Shown here: in pieces, positions 27,801 through 36,648 of the stretch
How the letters are laid out: every line of letters begins with the position of its first letter
Position numbering within the stretch: the first letter of the stretch is position 1
Source: Lentisphaera araneosa HTCC2155
Lineage (GTDB): Bacteria; Verrucomicrobiota; Lentisphaeria; Lentisphaerales; Lentisphaeraceae
Reading direction: 5' to 3'
Length of the DNA: 64,000 bases
NCBI RefSeq assembly: GCF_000170755.1
Contig: NZ_ABCK01000007.1
Location: 124,001 to 188,000, forward strand
Position numbers and translations under genes: made by a program
Notes under the pieces: generated by a model
Seen by the model: only the letters and a program-made list of their open reading frames with translations
What the model was told of the DNA's origin: nothing
Database searches by the model: none

Positions 27801-28109
27801 TTGGATTCATTAGCTATCCTCATGGATAAATACGACTCCATTGGTGGACTCAATAATCATTACGTTGCAGATCCAGTCAAAATTAATGACCAAAAGGTCT
27901 CTGATGTGACTCAATTGAAGGCCTACCTCGAGAACTACTCAAAACCCATGGCTCGAGCTTTCTCCAAGAAACTCATTAGTTATATGAGCGGCCGTGAACC
28001 AGGTGTTCAAGATGAAGCTAAACTTGACATGATCTTAGCTGAGACTAAAGAAAATTCCTATCGAGTTGGTGAGCTCTACGCAGCTATATTGAAGTATTAC
28101 GTCCTGTAG
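24891..28109 (+). CDS. Membrane-anchored diheme PSCyt/PSD protein, unit 3
   Basis: This 1,072-residue protein has an acidic helical cytoplasmic domain (1-185), one membrane span near 196-214 (IGTVLLLLIIGAGAFFY) and a long Lys/Pro spacer (KPKPKAKPKPKP). CVTCH is at 293-297 and CHSCH at 964-968. The DUF1587, DUF1592, DUF1588 and DUF1585 segments occur in the family order. The C-terminal segment reads SGREPGVQDEAKLDMIL, like unit 4 and unlike units 1 and 2. A terminator follows, so this pair is a self-contained transcription unit. Confidence 0.88.
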   Translation: MSDNQATPEEGGSVPMMSPELKQMLRDKLAELEALETLIAKGEVPKEKADHLLSQGMAEVEAILEVGRELEREFKANQEVAEPALAEVQSPTPEAAQVSTDLEDLPKLGASPREVQSTHEPKSVSAEEKFAAAKNKVKASASSEKAQKPNFDARKQTSSEASPHKKSKSKLTSKKKLKVPTKVPRRTKKKSFPIGTVLLLLIIGAGAFFYKDIIGFIKQQQDELAEKNKPKPVVKKEKPKPKAKPKPKPIVVEKPVEKEPEAEPQNFFQPNDENVFTGELTHLSFNEVLKNKCVTCHGAEGKEVEGDFNIDRLIASKSLNSRTWAKVYRSIDKGEMPPPVEDEPDSIPLENEEQELLLTSIKVMFEDLKEGVTTRVMTPYEIQNTLGDLFDIDYSQYNPVADVHNSYSEKSFYTHQRKILSPHYLSRYYNILYDMLQSFIGLRPQLDPLNQSVKFPSTPFHVRNFGAVTHVRWPQYNPAWYCSLNFKDLSEKKETKQDRYLDNNNNEIVNKMLAARSLPPGKYRLTFTASCENMSSSKITKEKYGEAIASHYEQLFEENPNPTMPVRFYLEPPGTADPFARLKYLETIEISSEGEYGIEFEIKRRSGVSFALDWKNLIGRNRLGNMLAYHRHGEDAGEKEREEARAFMDRKEYDFPMIKITNQKIEGPFDVKLNPLSFDERTKINDMEVREKFKYLHSFNGMKLSVIYTYMFGDLRKQKMKMEDAYRNTMITFFMSPRFLILDSMAKTIEDKIRYTSYMTHKSPPSAEFAAMYKSATKKKDYKTLGNWLIQHKNFRRFSNAFTYQWLKLGEINNNLPDEGKFRSYYQNEMERRQRQEAELFLLNMFRENRPILELVQADYSFMDKGLMDFYGLYTGNMSDDGLFSKVDAKKAGRGGVLSMAAFLTATGNGVDPLPIKRAAWISENILDSPLPSPPDVDVNDFEDTSTGRTLRERLDVHAQNPACHSCHKRLDSLAILMDKYDSIGGLNNHYVADPVKINDQKVSDVTQLKAYLENYSKPMARAFSKKLISYMSGREPGVQDEAKLDMILAETKENSYRVGELYAAILKYYVL

Positions 28110-28137
28110 TAAGTTTTGAATTAGAGGGCTTTGGAAT

Positions 28138-28179
28138 AAATCGACAGATCCGTCTTAGGGCTGTCGATTTTTCTTTTTT
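28138..28179 (+). terminator. Rho-independent terminator after unit 3
   Basis: AAATCGACAG pairs with CTGTCGATTT around a 13-nt loop, followed by TTTTCTTTTTT. It begins 29 bp after the stop of the unit 3 cytochrome gene. Confidence 0.85.
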
Positions 28180-28321
28180 AACTTATCCTGACACGAATAT
28201 TTTTTATCCAATCACGACAATCACTTATTTTTTATAGTCTACCTTGTTAGGTGTTCATCTTTTTCACGATCATATTTTTATTAATAGCAAAATTGATAAA
28301 ATATAATTCTGGAGATTTGAG

Positions 28322-29533
28322 ATGCTCAACCGTCGATCATTTTTAAGTTCTGTTGCAGCCGGAGGGCTTTTACAATCGGCCAATACTTTCGCCGCAAGTA
28401 AAAAACCTGAGTATAGAGTCAATCTTAAGAAGAATGTAGTTCTCATAAATCTTGATCTCGGACTCTACGGGCCCAATTTCCGTGAGGGCGGTGCGTCCAG
28501 TAAGTATATGACCGAACACTTTTCTGAGTTTAAAGGACAAATGACTTATTTTGATGGCATTTCTCAGCCGGGGATGGGAGGAGGACATGAATGCCAGCAT
28601 GCGACTTTTACGGCCTTGAAATATGAGCATAGGGAGAACTACCCCGAAAAAGTGATGATGAGCTTGGATCAAGTTATTGCAGATGGATCAATTCAAGAAA
28701 CTCGCCACAAGTTCCTCTATCACAAGTTAAATAAGAGCGGCAATCACATGTCGTGGAATCGTTTTGAGCAACCAATGATTTCCATTGATGGGGCCAATAG
28801 CCTATATGAAACACTCTTTTCTCGATCTGACACACGTTTAGATAAAGCCCGCATTAGAAGAGAGCGTGATATCTTATCGACTTTAGCACGTAATTTACGT
28901 CGTTTTTGGCGCGGTAACCCGCAAGAGGAGACGATGAAAGCTTCGCTTGATTATCAGTTGGCAGTTTTAGATGAACGTGAAAAATGGCTCAAGGTTTCGA
29001 AACCTTACCAAAAGAAAGCCTTTGCCGAAAATGAAGAGAACCAGCCAATCCCATCATGCGATAATAATTTTCAATTAATCTATGATGCTTTGGAAAGAGA
29101 GCAGACAAAAATTGCTATTGTACAGTTTGGCAATGGCAGGTTACAGGAAGGCTTAGCTGGCGTTGAATTGGGGCACCATGGCAATACACACCACGGGAAT
29201 TATCCTGAGCGCATACGTGGCTTAGAGATCATTGACGCGGGCGTCTTAACGGGAGTTAAAAACTTTCTGCATAAACTTCAAGAGGGTGGTCTTTACGATG
29301 ATACTATTGTGTTATTTCACTGTGGCATGGCCAATGCCTGTCATCACGATAATAAACGTGCACCGGCCTTCCTTTTCGGTGGTGGTTTCCAGCATAAAGA
29401 ATCAATTGCCTGCTTAGATGGTAAAGAACATATATATACCACATCAAATATGTTTAATTCTGTCTTAAAACAACTTGGCTTTTCGAACCCCAGTTTTCAA
29501 AATGATTCAAAAATTGTTGAAGAACTTTTTTAG
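28322..29533 (+). CDS. Tat-exported DUF1552 family protein, unit 4
   Basis: This 403-residue protein starts at an ATG with GGAGA upstream and begins MLNRRSFLSS, a twin-arginine signal. It has DUF1552 landmarks as in units 1-3: NVVLINLDLGLYGPNF, GMGGGHECQ, HMSWNRFEQP, ELGHHGNTHHGNYPERI, VLFHCGMANACHH and LFGGGF. A weak promoter-like pair TTGTTA (28244) and CGAT (28267) lies upstream with 17-nt spacing, less convincing than those of units 1 and 3. The stop is 12 nt before the cytochrome start. Confidence 0.87.
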   Translation: MLNRRSFLSSVAAGGLLQSANTFAASKKPEYRVNLKKNVVLINLDLGLYGPNFREGGASSKYMTEHFSEFKGQMTYFDGISQPGMGGGHECQHATFTALKYEHRENYPEKVMMSLDQVIADGSIQETRHKFLYHKLNKSGNHMSWNRFEQPMISIDGANSLYETLFSRSDTRLDKARIRRERDILSTLARNLRRFWRGNPQEETMKASLDYQLAVLDEREKWLKVSKPYQKKAFAENEENQPIPSCDNNFQLIYDALEREQTKIAIVQFGNGRLQEGLAGVELGHHGNTHHGNYPERIRGLEIIDAGVLTGVKNFLHKLQEGGLYDDTIVLFHCGMANACHHDNKRAPAFLFGGGFQHKESIACLDGKEHIYTTSNMFNSVLKQLGFSNPSFQNDSKIVEELF

Positions 29534-29545
29534 GCTTAAGATTAG

Positions 29546-32500
29546 ATGAATATCGATGATAATAATGAGGGGACTAATGCTCCAGAAGGTGGACTCCGCT
29601 TAACTCGTGAGCAGAAGGATACACTCAAGGCCAAGCTCGACTACCTCGAACAACTCGAAGGCGATTTGGCTGCAGGAAAATTAGAGGGTGGCGAGACTGA
29701 AAAGCTTTTAGAGCAAACCTTATTTGAAATCGATGAGATCATGAAAGAGGGCGAGGCACAAACAGCGAATGCTCAGGACTTGTCAGTTGAAGCAGCGCCC
29801 ATTCAAGAAATTCCACCAGCGCCAGTTACAGGCAGTAAAGAGTTTGTCGCCCAAAATCCTTTATCATCAAGTACGAATTCGAGCCGAAAATCAGATCTAA
29901 AAATCCAATTGAATGAAGATCTGGCTAGTATAGATCAAGACAATTCCTTAAATGCACAGAAAGAGAATGCTCAACAGCAAGCTTTACAAGAGGCTCGTGT
30001 TTTGTCTTCTCAATACGGGGATGATAAAGCTAGTGTCGAAAATTTAAATGGGGATGAACTCAATAATTTAAAGCGCGTAAAACCTCAAGCAAATGATGCG
30101 AAAGCTCAGCTTCTCGCTAAAGCTTCAGAAGTAAAAAGAACTCAAGAGAACGCGTTGGCAGAAGTAAATAAACAGAAAGCAGTCACAAAGACGAAGAAAA
30201 AAACGAACAAGGGAAAAATCAAAGCTAAGCAAAAAATGCGCGTTCCCACCAATCGTCCTAAAGTCAAAAAGAAGAAAAAATTTCCAATCGGCACTCTCCT
30301 GTGTTTGATCGTACTTGCGGCTCTAGGCGTCTATCATCAAGAGATTATTGATTATGTAAAACAACAGCAGGCCGAGCTCGCAGAGAAAAATAAGCCCAAG
30401 CCAGTAAAGAAAAAAGAAGTAAAACCCAAGCCTAAAGTCATTATCAAAAAAGTTGAGCCCGTAAAGAAAGCAGAACCTGAAATTGATGAGAAGAGCATCA
30501 ATTTATTTCAACCTGAAGAAAGCGATGTATTTAAAGGCGAATTGAGCCATTTTAGTTTTAACGAAACACTCAAGAATAAGTGTGTGAACTGCCACGGTGC
30601 GGAAGGCAAAGAAGTTGAAGGGGATTTTAACATCGCTCGTTTGATGGCCTCTAAAGCGGTAAATTCAAAAGCTTGGGCAAAGGTCTATCGCAGTATCAAT
30701 AAAGGCGAGATGCCACCGCCAGTAGAAGATGAACCCGATTCAATTCCCTTAGAGAAAGAAGAACAAGAACTCGTTTTAGCTTCCATTAAATTGATGTTTG
30801 ATGACCTCAAAGAAGGCATGACCACACGAGTTTTAACCCCGTATGAAATTCAAAATACCATGGGCGATTTATTCGATATTGATTACGAGCAATACAACCC
30901 TTTGAAAACTTTGTATCAATCTTATTCGGACACCAAATATTATTCTCATCAGCGCAATATTTTGAGTCCGCATTACATCAGCCGTTATTACAATATTCTC
31001 TACGATGTCTTGCAGAGTTTCATTGGTTTGCGCCCGCAAGTTGATCCTCTCGATATGATTGTGAAATTCCCGTCTCAGGGTTTCAGTTGTGTCGAGTTTA
31101 AAAAATTAGGGGAAACTCATTTGCGATGGTCGCAATATAAGCCCCGCCTTTATAGTTCGATTTACTTCGAAGATATCACCGAGCGCAAGGAAACTAAGCA
31201 AGATCGCTACCTCGATGCGAATGAAAATGAACTCGTCAATAAAGAGCTAGCCGAACGTGTCTTGCCCCCAGGTACTTATACTCTAAGGTTTAAGGCGAGT
31301 AATGAAAATATGAATATGAGCAAAATTACCGAGAGTAAGTACGGCAAAGAATTGGTTTCGCTCTACGAAAAGTTTTTTGAAGAAAACGATACATTGGTTA
31401 TGCCCGTACGTTTCTATCTCGAACCCCCCGGAGTATCCGACCCCTTTGCCAAGCTGAGGTATTTAGAGACAATCGAGATTTCCTCTGAAGGTGAATACGC
31501 TATTGAATTCACGATTAAACGTCAATCGGCCTTGGCCTATAGTCTCGATTGGAAGAGTCTCCCCAGTTTGAGAAGAATCGGCTACCTCAGTGCTTTGAAT
31601 AAGCATGGAGATAAATTAGAACTCAAACATATCGAAGCAGAGACCCCGCTCTTCACAAAAGAAAAATATGATTTTCCCATGGTGAAGTTCAGCGAAATGA
31701 GTCTTGAGGGGCCTTACGATGTTGTGCTTAATCCCATGTCTTTTGACGAAAGGACGAAAATCAATGATATGGAAGTTCGAGAAAAGTTTAAGTACTTACA
31801 TGCTTTTAATGGCATGAACTTTAATGTAATTTACACCTACATGTTCAGAGATTTGCGCAAGCAAAAGATGAAGATGGAAGATGCCTACCGCAATACGATG
31901 ATCAGCTTCTTTTTGTCGCCGCGTTTTTTGATTATTGATTCCGCCGCCAAAACCCTTCAAGACAAATTGCGCTATGCTTCTTATGTGACTCATAAATCTG
32001 CTCCCAATGCGGAGTTCGCAGAAAACTATACGGCAGCCATAAAGAAAAAAGATCACAAAAGCTTTGGGGATTGGTTGATCAAGAATGATCGTTTCCGTCG
32101 TTTCTCCAATGCCTTTACCTATCAGTGGTTAACTCTAGGCCAAATAGACAATAATCTGCCAGATGAAGGTAAGTTCAAAAATTACTATAGGGATAACATG
32201 CAATCCTATCAGCAGCAAGAAGTGGAAATGTTTATGATGAACATGTTTCGCAATAATCGCCCCGTCACTGATTTGGTGAACTCAGATTATGCCTTCTTGA
32301 ACAAAGAGCTGATGAAATTTTATCGATTGAATACTAAAAATGCGCCTGATTCTGGTGTGTTTATGCAAGTCGATACCTCAAAATCTGAGCGTGGTGGCAT
32401 ACTGACTTCTGGTGCCTTTCTAACTGCGACGAGCAATGGTGTCGATCCTCTTCCCATCCGTCGCGCGGCATGGATATCGGAAAATATACTCGACTCGCCC

Positions 32501-32929
32501 TTGCCCTCGCCACCAGATGTGGATGTCAATGACTTTGAAAATGAAGTGGGTGGAAAAACCTTGCGGGAACGTCTTGAAGTACACGCCAAAAATCCTGCCT
32601 GTCATTCCTGCCACAAACGTTTGGATTCTTTTGCGATTCTTATGGATAAATATGATTCAATTGGCCATTACAATGACAAGTTCTCCCCGGCGCCAGTGCA
32701 AATTAACGATAAAAAAATCACCGATATCAGCGCGCTCAAGGAGTATTTAAGTACTCATTCAAAACCCATGGCACGAGCCTTTACCAAAAAGCTGCTGAGC
32801 TTTATGCTGGGTCGTGAACCGGGTGTCCAAGATGAAGCCAAGTTAGATATTATCTTATCTGAATGTGAACCAGAAGATTATCGCGTTGGCGACATCTACA
32901 CCGCGATTTTAAAACAGTATTTTTTATAA
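29546..32929 (+). CDS. Membrane-anchored diheme PSCyt/PSD protein, unit 4
   Basis: This 1,127-residue protein is the longest of the four because its cytoplasmic part (1-250) is extended with Gln/Asn/Ala-rich helices. The membrane span is near 252-270 and is followed by a Lys/Pro/Val spacer. Heme motif one is CVNCH (346-350) instead of CVTCH; the second is CHSCH (1019-1023). DUF1587 (LTPYEIQNTMGDLFDID), DUF1592, DUF1588 (LPIRRAAWISENILDSPLPS) and DUF1585 (ARAFTKKLLSFMLGREPGV) are present. It is the last member of the tandem array; a sigZ-type sigma gene begins 73 bp downstream on the same strand. Confidence 0.87.
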   Translation: MNIDDNNEGTNAPEGGLRLTREQKDTLKAKLDYLEQLEGDLAAGKLEGGETEKLLEQTLFEIDEIMKEGEAQTANAQDLSVEAAPIQEIPPAPVTGSKEFVAQNPLSSSTNSSRKSDLKIQLNEDLASIDQDNSLNAQKENAQQQALQEARVLSSQYGDDKASVENLNGDELNNLKRVKPQANDAKAQLLAKASEVKRTQENALAEVNKQKAVTKTKKKTNKGKIKAKQKMRVPTNRPKVKKKKKFPIGTLLCLIVLAALGVYHQEIIDYVKQQQAELAEKNKPKPVKKKEVKPKPKVIIKKVEPVKKAEPEIDEKSINLFQPEESDVFKGELSHFSFNETLKNKCVNCHGAEGKEVEGDFNIARLMASKAVNSKAWAKVYRSINKGEMPPPVEDEPDSIPLEKEEQELVLASIKLMFDDLKEGMTTRVLTPYEIQNTMGDLFDIDYEQYNPLKTLYQSYSDTKYYSHQRNILSPHYISRYYNILYDVLQSFIGLRPQVDPLDMIVKFPSQGFSCVEFKKLGETHLRWSQYKPRLYSSIYFEDITERKETKQDRYLDANENELVNKELAERVLPPGTYTLRFKASNENMNMSKITESKYGKELVSLYEKFFEENDTLVMPVRFYLEPPGVSDPFAKLRYLETIEISSEGEYAIEFTIKRQSALAYSLDWKSLPSLRRIGYLSALNKHGDKLELKHIEAETPLFTKEKYDFPMVKFSEMSLEGPYDVVLNPMSFDERTKINDMEVREKFKYLHAFNGMNFNVIYTYMFRDLRKQKMKMEDAYRNTMISFFLSPRFLIIDSAAKTLQDKLRYASYVTHKSAPNAEFAENYTAAIKKKDHKSFGDWLIKNDRFRRFSNAFTYQWLTLGQIDNNLPDEGKFKNYYRDNMQSYQQQEVEMFMMNMFRNNRPVTDLVNSDYAFLNKELMKFYRLNTKNAPDSGVFMQVDTSKSERGGILTSGAFLTATSNGVDPLPIRRAAWISENILDSPLPSPPDVDVNDFENEVGGKTLRERLEVHAKNPACHSCHKRLDSFAILMDKYDSIGHYNDKFSPAPVQINDKKITDISALKEYLSTHSKPMARAFTKKLLSFMLGREPGVQDEAKLDIILSECEPEDYRVGDIYTAILKQYFL

Positions 32930-33002
32930 ATTTTCCAAATAGCTTCGTCTTTTTTAATTGACTTACGTCTTATAGTTAAACAATGAATTATAAGGTGTAA
33001 AA

Positions 33003-33560
33003 ATGACGGCAATCAAATTAGATTTGGTTTGGAACGATTATCGCATGGGGATAAAAAACTTTCTTCATTCGAAAGTCTCCAATCCTGCAGATGTGGACGA
33101 TTTACTGCAGGAGATTATGCTCAAAACTCATAAGAGTTTAGACTCTTTGCGATCAGCGCAAAGTATCAAAGCGTGGCTCTTTCAGTTGGCTCAAAGGAGC
33201 ATTATTGACTTTTATCGTAAAAAGGGAAAAAACCAGAGCCTAGAATTTCAAGATTTACTCAGCGAAGGTGAATCTGAACACAATCTCGCGGAAAGTGAAT
33301 TGGCAAATTGTGTCCTGCCCTTTATTCAAAATCTAGCAGATGAATACAGCGATTTATTGATTGCGATAGACATCGAAGGTCAGTCACAAAAAGACTATGC
33401 GAAAGAGCAGGGCTTGGCTTATTCTACTTTAAAATCTCGCGTTAAAAAAGCACGAACTGAGTTGCGTAAAAGCTTTGAATCCTGTTGTGAATTCGCCTTT
33501 GATGCCCATGGCAAAATTATTGACTACACGACAAAAGAAAATTCAGGTAAAACCTGTTAA
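33003..33560 (+). CDS. ECF sigma factor, SigZ-like
   Basis: This 185-residue protein has region 2 at about 10-80 ([20 protein letters not shown], then [18 protein letters not shown]) and region 4 at about 105-160 ([28 protein letters not shown]). After region 4 it carries a short tail [18 protein letters not shown], which is characteristic of the SigZ family, including its adjacent cysteines. The next gene is arsH, 25 bp downstream. The Cys pair could sense thiol-reactive metals or oxidants, and the sigma factor could control arsH; both ideas are inference. No anti-sigma gene is adjacent. Confidence 0.85.
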   Translation: MTAIKLDLVWNDYRMGIKNFLHSKVSNPADVDDLLQEIMLKTHKSLDSLRSAQSIKAWLFQLAQRSIIDFYRKKGKNQSLEFQDLLSEGESEHNLAESELANCVLPFIQNLADEYSDLLIAIDIEGQSQKDYAKEQGLAYSTLKSRVKKARTELRKSFESCCEFAFDAHGKIIDYTTKENSGKTC

Positions 33561-33585
33561 GACATTTTTAAAAAGGACTCCAATT

Positions 33586-34269
33586 ATGGCACAGTCAGAT
33601 TACCTCAAGCAAGAAACATTTCATCTCATCAATGACACACTCAAAATTAAACATTCACCACGCATCCTCATTTTATACGGTTCACTACGCGAGCGCTCTT
33701 ATTCAAAACTCTTGGCCGAAGAAGCTGCACGAATTTTAGAATACATGGGTGCGGAAGTGAAGTTATTCGATCCCACCGGTCTACCCGTTTATGATTCAGA
33801 GAATCAAGTCGAGCATCCCAAAGTACAAGAACTGCGCGAACTGAGTTTGTGGTCCGAAGGGCAAGTGTGGTCTTCACCTGAATTACACGGCAATATGTCC
33901 GGACTCATGAAAACGCAAATTGATTGGGTTCCCCTCAGCATCGGCGCTGTGCGACCTACGCAAGGCAAGACCTTAGCCCTCATGCAAGTCAGTGGTGGTT
34001 CCCAGAGCTTCAATACGCTCAATAATATGCGTGTCTTGGGGCGTTGGATGAGAATGTTCACAATTTCCAATCAATCCTCTGTGGCCAAGGCTTACCAAGA
34101 ATTCGAGGAAGATGGCAGCATGAAGGACTCATCCTATCGCGATCGCGTCGTCGATGTTATGGAAGAACTGATGCGTTTGACTTACCTCTTGCGCGAGAAC
34201 TCAGAATTCCTCGTCGATCGCTATAGCGAACGCAAAGAACAGATAAAACTGGACTCATCGATAAGTTAA
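33586..34269 (+). CDS. arsH: ArsH-type NADPH-dependent FMN reductase
   Basis: The protein has 227 residues from the ATG at 33586, chosen because AAGGA lies upstream and the product then has normal ArsH length; the frame is open further upstream but overlaps sigZ. The flavodoxin-like fold starts [16 protein letters not shown] (FMN phosphate loop). [19 protein letters not shown] and [17 protein letters not shown] are typical ArsH segments. ArsH reduces FMN and quinones and oxidises trivalent organoarsenicals such as methylarsenite, giving arsenical and oxidative stress resistance. No arsR, arsB or arsC is present, which is unusual for arsenic loci. Confidence 0.9.
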   Translation: MAQSDYLKQETFHLINDTLKIKHSPRILILYGSLRERSYSKLLAEEAARILEYMGAEVKLFDPTGLPVYDSENQVEHPKVQELRELSLWSEGQVWSSPELHGNMSGLMKTQIDWVPLSIGAVRPTQGKTLALMQVSGGSQSFNTLNNMRVLGRWMRMFTISNQSSVAKAYQEFEEDGSMKDSSYRDRVVDVMEELMRLTYLLRENSEFLVDRYSERKEQIKLDSSIS

Positions 34270-34363
34270 TCGACTAAGTCTTGCCAAAATGCAAGGGCAC
34301 AGATCATTCTTTGCGAGGTTCGCAAAAGTCGCGAGCTTAGGTAATTATTTGTGTGATGTAAAT

Positions 34364-35062
34364 TTACTGGCCTGAGAAACCGAAACTTGAACTACAACTT
34401 TCTTGGGTCGATTCATAGGGTCTCAACCATTGGGCATTATTATTTAAAGCCGTGAAGGGTAAGACAGAGACATGCCCATCGGTAAAACTATGGACGAGTT
34501 TATAATTATCTCCATGACGTACAGAGATCGACCATTCCCAGCCAAAATTGAAAAGTCCCCATGCCTGCCCTGAGACAGTTTGTATGGTTTCTGAGGTTTT
34601 ATGAATAGAGGTGATGGAATAACCTTCATCGGTAAAGTTCATGGGGTTATTCAGTTGATTATCTCTAGTGAGATGAGCATTAAAGCCATAGTTATGTTTC
34701 ATGGCATTGGTGCTGTCGTATACGCTTGATTCTGGGCATTGAAACGAATCCTCAGAAAATCCATACTGACTCGCTAAAAGAGCGTTCAAATTTGCGTGTG
34801 CTTGAGAAGTCGCATTATTAGCTGTACCAGAATCAAAGTAGGTGCGGTTAATTAATTGTGTGATGGCAGGATACTTTTGATCATTATCATCAAGAAAAAA
34901 TAAAGTTCCTTTATTAATGCTCGATTGATTGTTGACACAGATACTTGTGCGGGCTTTGGATCTCGCTTTTCCTAAAGTGGGGAGGATGAGTGAGGCCAGT
35001 ATGCCGATAATGGCGATCACCACCAGCAGTTCAATAAGAGTAAATTTAAGATTTTGTTTCAT
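34364..35062 (-). CDS. Pseudopilin-like protein
   Basis: The protein has 232 residues from the ATG at 35062, chosen because it then begins MKQNLK followed by [17 protein letters not shown]; an earlier in-frame start would add 44 unlikely residues. Lys precedes the Phe in place of Gly. The exported part contains a Cys-containing CPESSVYD segment and ends with [12 protein letters not shown], the DG motif. It is a single gene with its own promoter, divergent from the secreted protein gene at 35209. The function beyond a pilin-like surface or periplasmic protein is unknown. Confidence 0.87.
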   Translation of the reverse strand: MKQNLKFTLIELLVVIAIIGILASLILPTLGKARSKARTSICVNNQSSINKGTLFFLDDNDQKYPAITQLINRTYFDSGTANNATSQAHANLNALLASQYGFSEDSFQCPESSVYDSTNAMKHNYGFNAHLTRDNQLNNPMNFTDEGYSITSIHKTSETIQTVSGQAWGLFNFGWEWSISVRHGDNYKLVHSFTDGHVSVLPFTALNNNAQWLRPYESTQESCSSSFGFSGQ

Positions 35063-35090
35063 AAAGTCATTTCCGTTACATTTACTATCG

Positions 35091-35119
35091 TACGTGTGAG
35101 ACCCTAGCAAAAGTGACAA
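35091..35119 (-). promoter_or_regulatory. Predicted promoter, TTGTCA-N19-CGTA, for the pseudopilin at 34364-35062
   Basis: On the minus strand TTGTCA (35119-35114) is followed after 19 nt by CGTA (35094-35091). The CGTA box is 28 nt before the ATG, 10 nt nearer than in the other members. No dyad surrounds this hexamer. Confidence 0.45.
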
Positions 35120-35208
35120 GATGAAAAAAAATCTTAAATTTATTATTTTGATGTAACCTTTTTCTTTTTTCGTGAGTACCTGCAGTACCAACAAAAAAGG
35201 AGATAGAT

Positions 35209-36087
35209 ATGAAAAAATTACTGAGTACTTTATTATTATTAGCTGGTGGGCTTCAAGCCGAAGAAATTCACCGTTCTTTTAGCCCCGAAACAAAGCTCAT
35301 CTTGAAAGCCGATATGGAATCTGTGAGAGCTGTACCCGAATTAAATAAACTCGTCAATAATCGCCACGCCGAAAAATTTAGGGGGATGATTTCCAATTTT
35401 ATTGGTGTCGAGCTCCAAAAAACTCAAATCTTATGGATTGGCGCTTTGGAAAAAGACCAAGCCGTCATTGTTTTGGAGGGTGATTACGATGTGAAACAAA
35501 TTCAAAAGGCTTGTGAAACACACGGTTTTTTTGAAAAAGTTGATCAGGCAGATGCAATTTTTACTGTGAATATTCCCGATAAGAAAAAGCCTGGCAAGAT
35601 CAATCAATTAGCCGTTATTGATGATCATATGTTGGTCTTTGGACCACCCGAATATATTCAGTCTTACCTTAAAGCCTATTTTGAAGATCAAGACCTCATG
35701 ACTGAAACTAAGTTGAAAAAAACAGATAGCCTCGCGTACGATTCGGGCTTAATGCATGCCGTAGTACTCGAACACGATAAGAAATGCGAGAATAACCCTT
35801 TACTTAAGCAACTCATCGCTATGGAATTTAAAGTGGCTTATGAGCAAGATTTTAAATTATCGATGATGATGAAAAGTGATAATAAAGAATTATTGACGCC
35901 CTTAAAGCAAATGATAGAAGGTTTAATCGGTCTCGGCCAGCAAATGACTTTGCCTAAAGTTCCGCCCATGATGAAAGATGAACTTCTCGGCCAAGCCAAA
36001 GTATCAGTAAATGATGATCAAATAAATATTAATACTCAATTGAGCGCCCAAATCATTCAGAATTTGTTGAATGTCCTTGTATACTAA
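35209..36087 (+). CDS. Secreted protein of unknown function
   Basis: This 292-residue protein has a signal peptide ([17 protein letters not shown], about 1-17) and a strong AAGGAG ribosome-binding site. The mature part is alpha/beta with alternating hydrophobic strands ([43 protein letters not shown]), which suggests two repeats of a ferredoxin-like or DUF-type fold. I do not recognise the family. It is 6 bp upstream of an ECF sigma gene and heads a four-gene operon, so it may be an envelope sensor or a target of that regulatory module. Confidence 0.7.
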   Translation: MKKLLSTLLLLAGGLQAEEIHRSFSPETKLILKADMESVRAVPELNKLVNNRHAEKFRGMISNFIGVELQKTQILWIGALEKDQAVIVLEGDYDVKQIQKACETHGFFEKVDQADAIFTVNIPDKKKPGKINQLAVIDDHMLVFGPPEYIQSYLKAYFEDQDLMTETKLKKTDSLAYDSGLMHAVVLEHDKKCENNPLLKQLIAMEFKVAYEQDFKLSMMMKSDNKELLTPLKQMIEGLIGLGQQMTLPKVPPMMKDELLGQAKVSVNDDQININTQLSAQIIQNLLNVLVY

Positions 36088-36093
36088 GAGTCT

Positions 36094-36648
36094 ATGAATG
36101 AACAAAGCGACAGTCAGCTGATCAAAGCAGCCCTTAAGGGTTCTCAGGAATCCTTTAGGCGGATCGTTTTGTCTTATCAGCAAATTGTCTATGCGGCATG
36201 TTATGGCATCACTAAAAATAGCACTGATGCCCAAGATGCAGCGCAGGAAACTTTTATTCGCTTTCACAAAAATATGCAGCAGTTCGACACGTCCCGCCCG
36301 CTCAAACCTTGGTTGCTCACGATTGCCATGAACTGTAGTCGTAGTTTAGTGAAAAAAGCATTGATTAATAACAAACTAAGAGAAAGTGCCGAGCTAGAAG
36401 AAGCCTGTGCCAAAGAAATGCCCGGGAAGGAATTGAGCCGTCAGGAAAAGCATCAGGCAATACGGGAAATGGTGACTCAGCTCCCAGATTCTTTAAGAGA
36501 AATTTGTTCGCTCTTCTATTTGGCGCAATGCACCTGTAAAGAAATTGCGGGAATCTTGAATACCAGTGAAAATAGTGTAAAGGTTGGCTTGCACCGCGCA
36601 CGTAAAAAACTTTTGGAAAATGGCATAGGCCAATGGAGGTCTGTATGA
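36094..36648 (+). CDS. ECF sigma factor
   Basis: This 184-residue protein has region 2 at about 12-85 (DAQDAAQETFIRFHKNMQQF, KPWLLTIAMNCSRSLVKK) and region 4 at about 120-175 (YLAQCTCKEIAGILNTSENSVKVGLHRARKKL). Its stop overlaps the start of the next gene as ATGA, giving translational coupling. That next gene encodes a two-span membrane protein, the standard arrangement of an ECF sigma factor with its membrane anti-sigma factor. Confidence 0.9.
   Translation: MNEQSDSQLIKAALKGSQESFRRIVLSYQQIVYAACYGITKNSTDAQDAAQETFIRFHKNMQQFDTSRPLKPWLLTIAMNCSRSLVKKALINNKLRESAELEEACAKEMPGKELSRQEKHQAIREMVTQLPDSLREICSLFYLAQCTCKEIAGILNTSENSVKVGLHRARKKLLENGIGQWRSV

Noticed and set aside
14284-32929. Cytochromes as part of photosynthetic or respiratory complex genes
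   Set aside because: The domain set (PSCyt1, DUF1587/1592/1588/1585) is specific to PVC PSD proteins; no oxidase or reductase subunits are adjacent.
34309-34325. CTTTGCGA/TCGCAAAG hairpin after arsH as a terminator
   Set aside because: The stem is good but no U tract follows; it may be a repeat fragment.
35152-35174. ECF promoter TGTAAC...CGTGA before the secreted-protein gene
   Set aside because: The boxes look right but the spacing is 13 nt, too short for the usual 16-17; a similar ATGTAACCTT at 57831-57840 has no CGT box.
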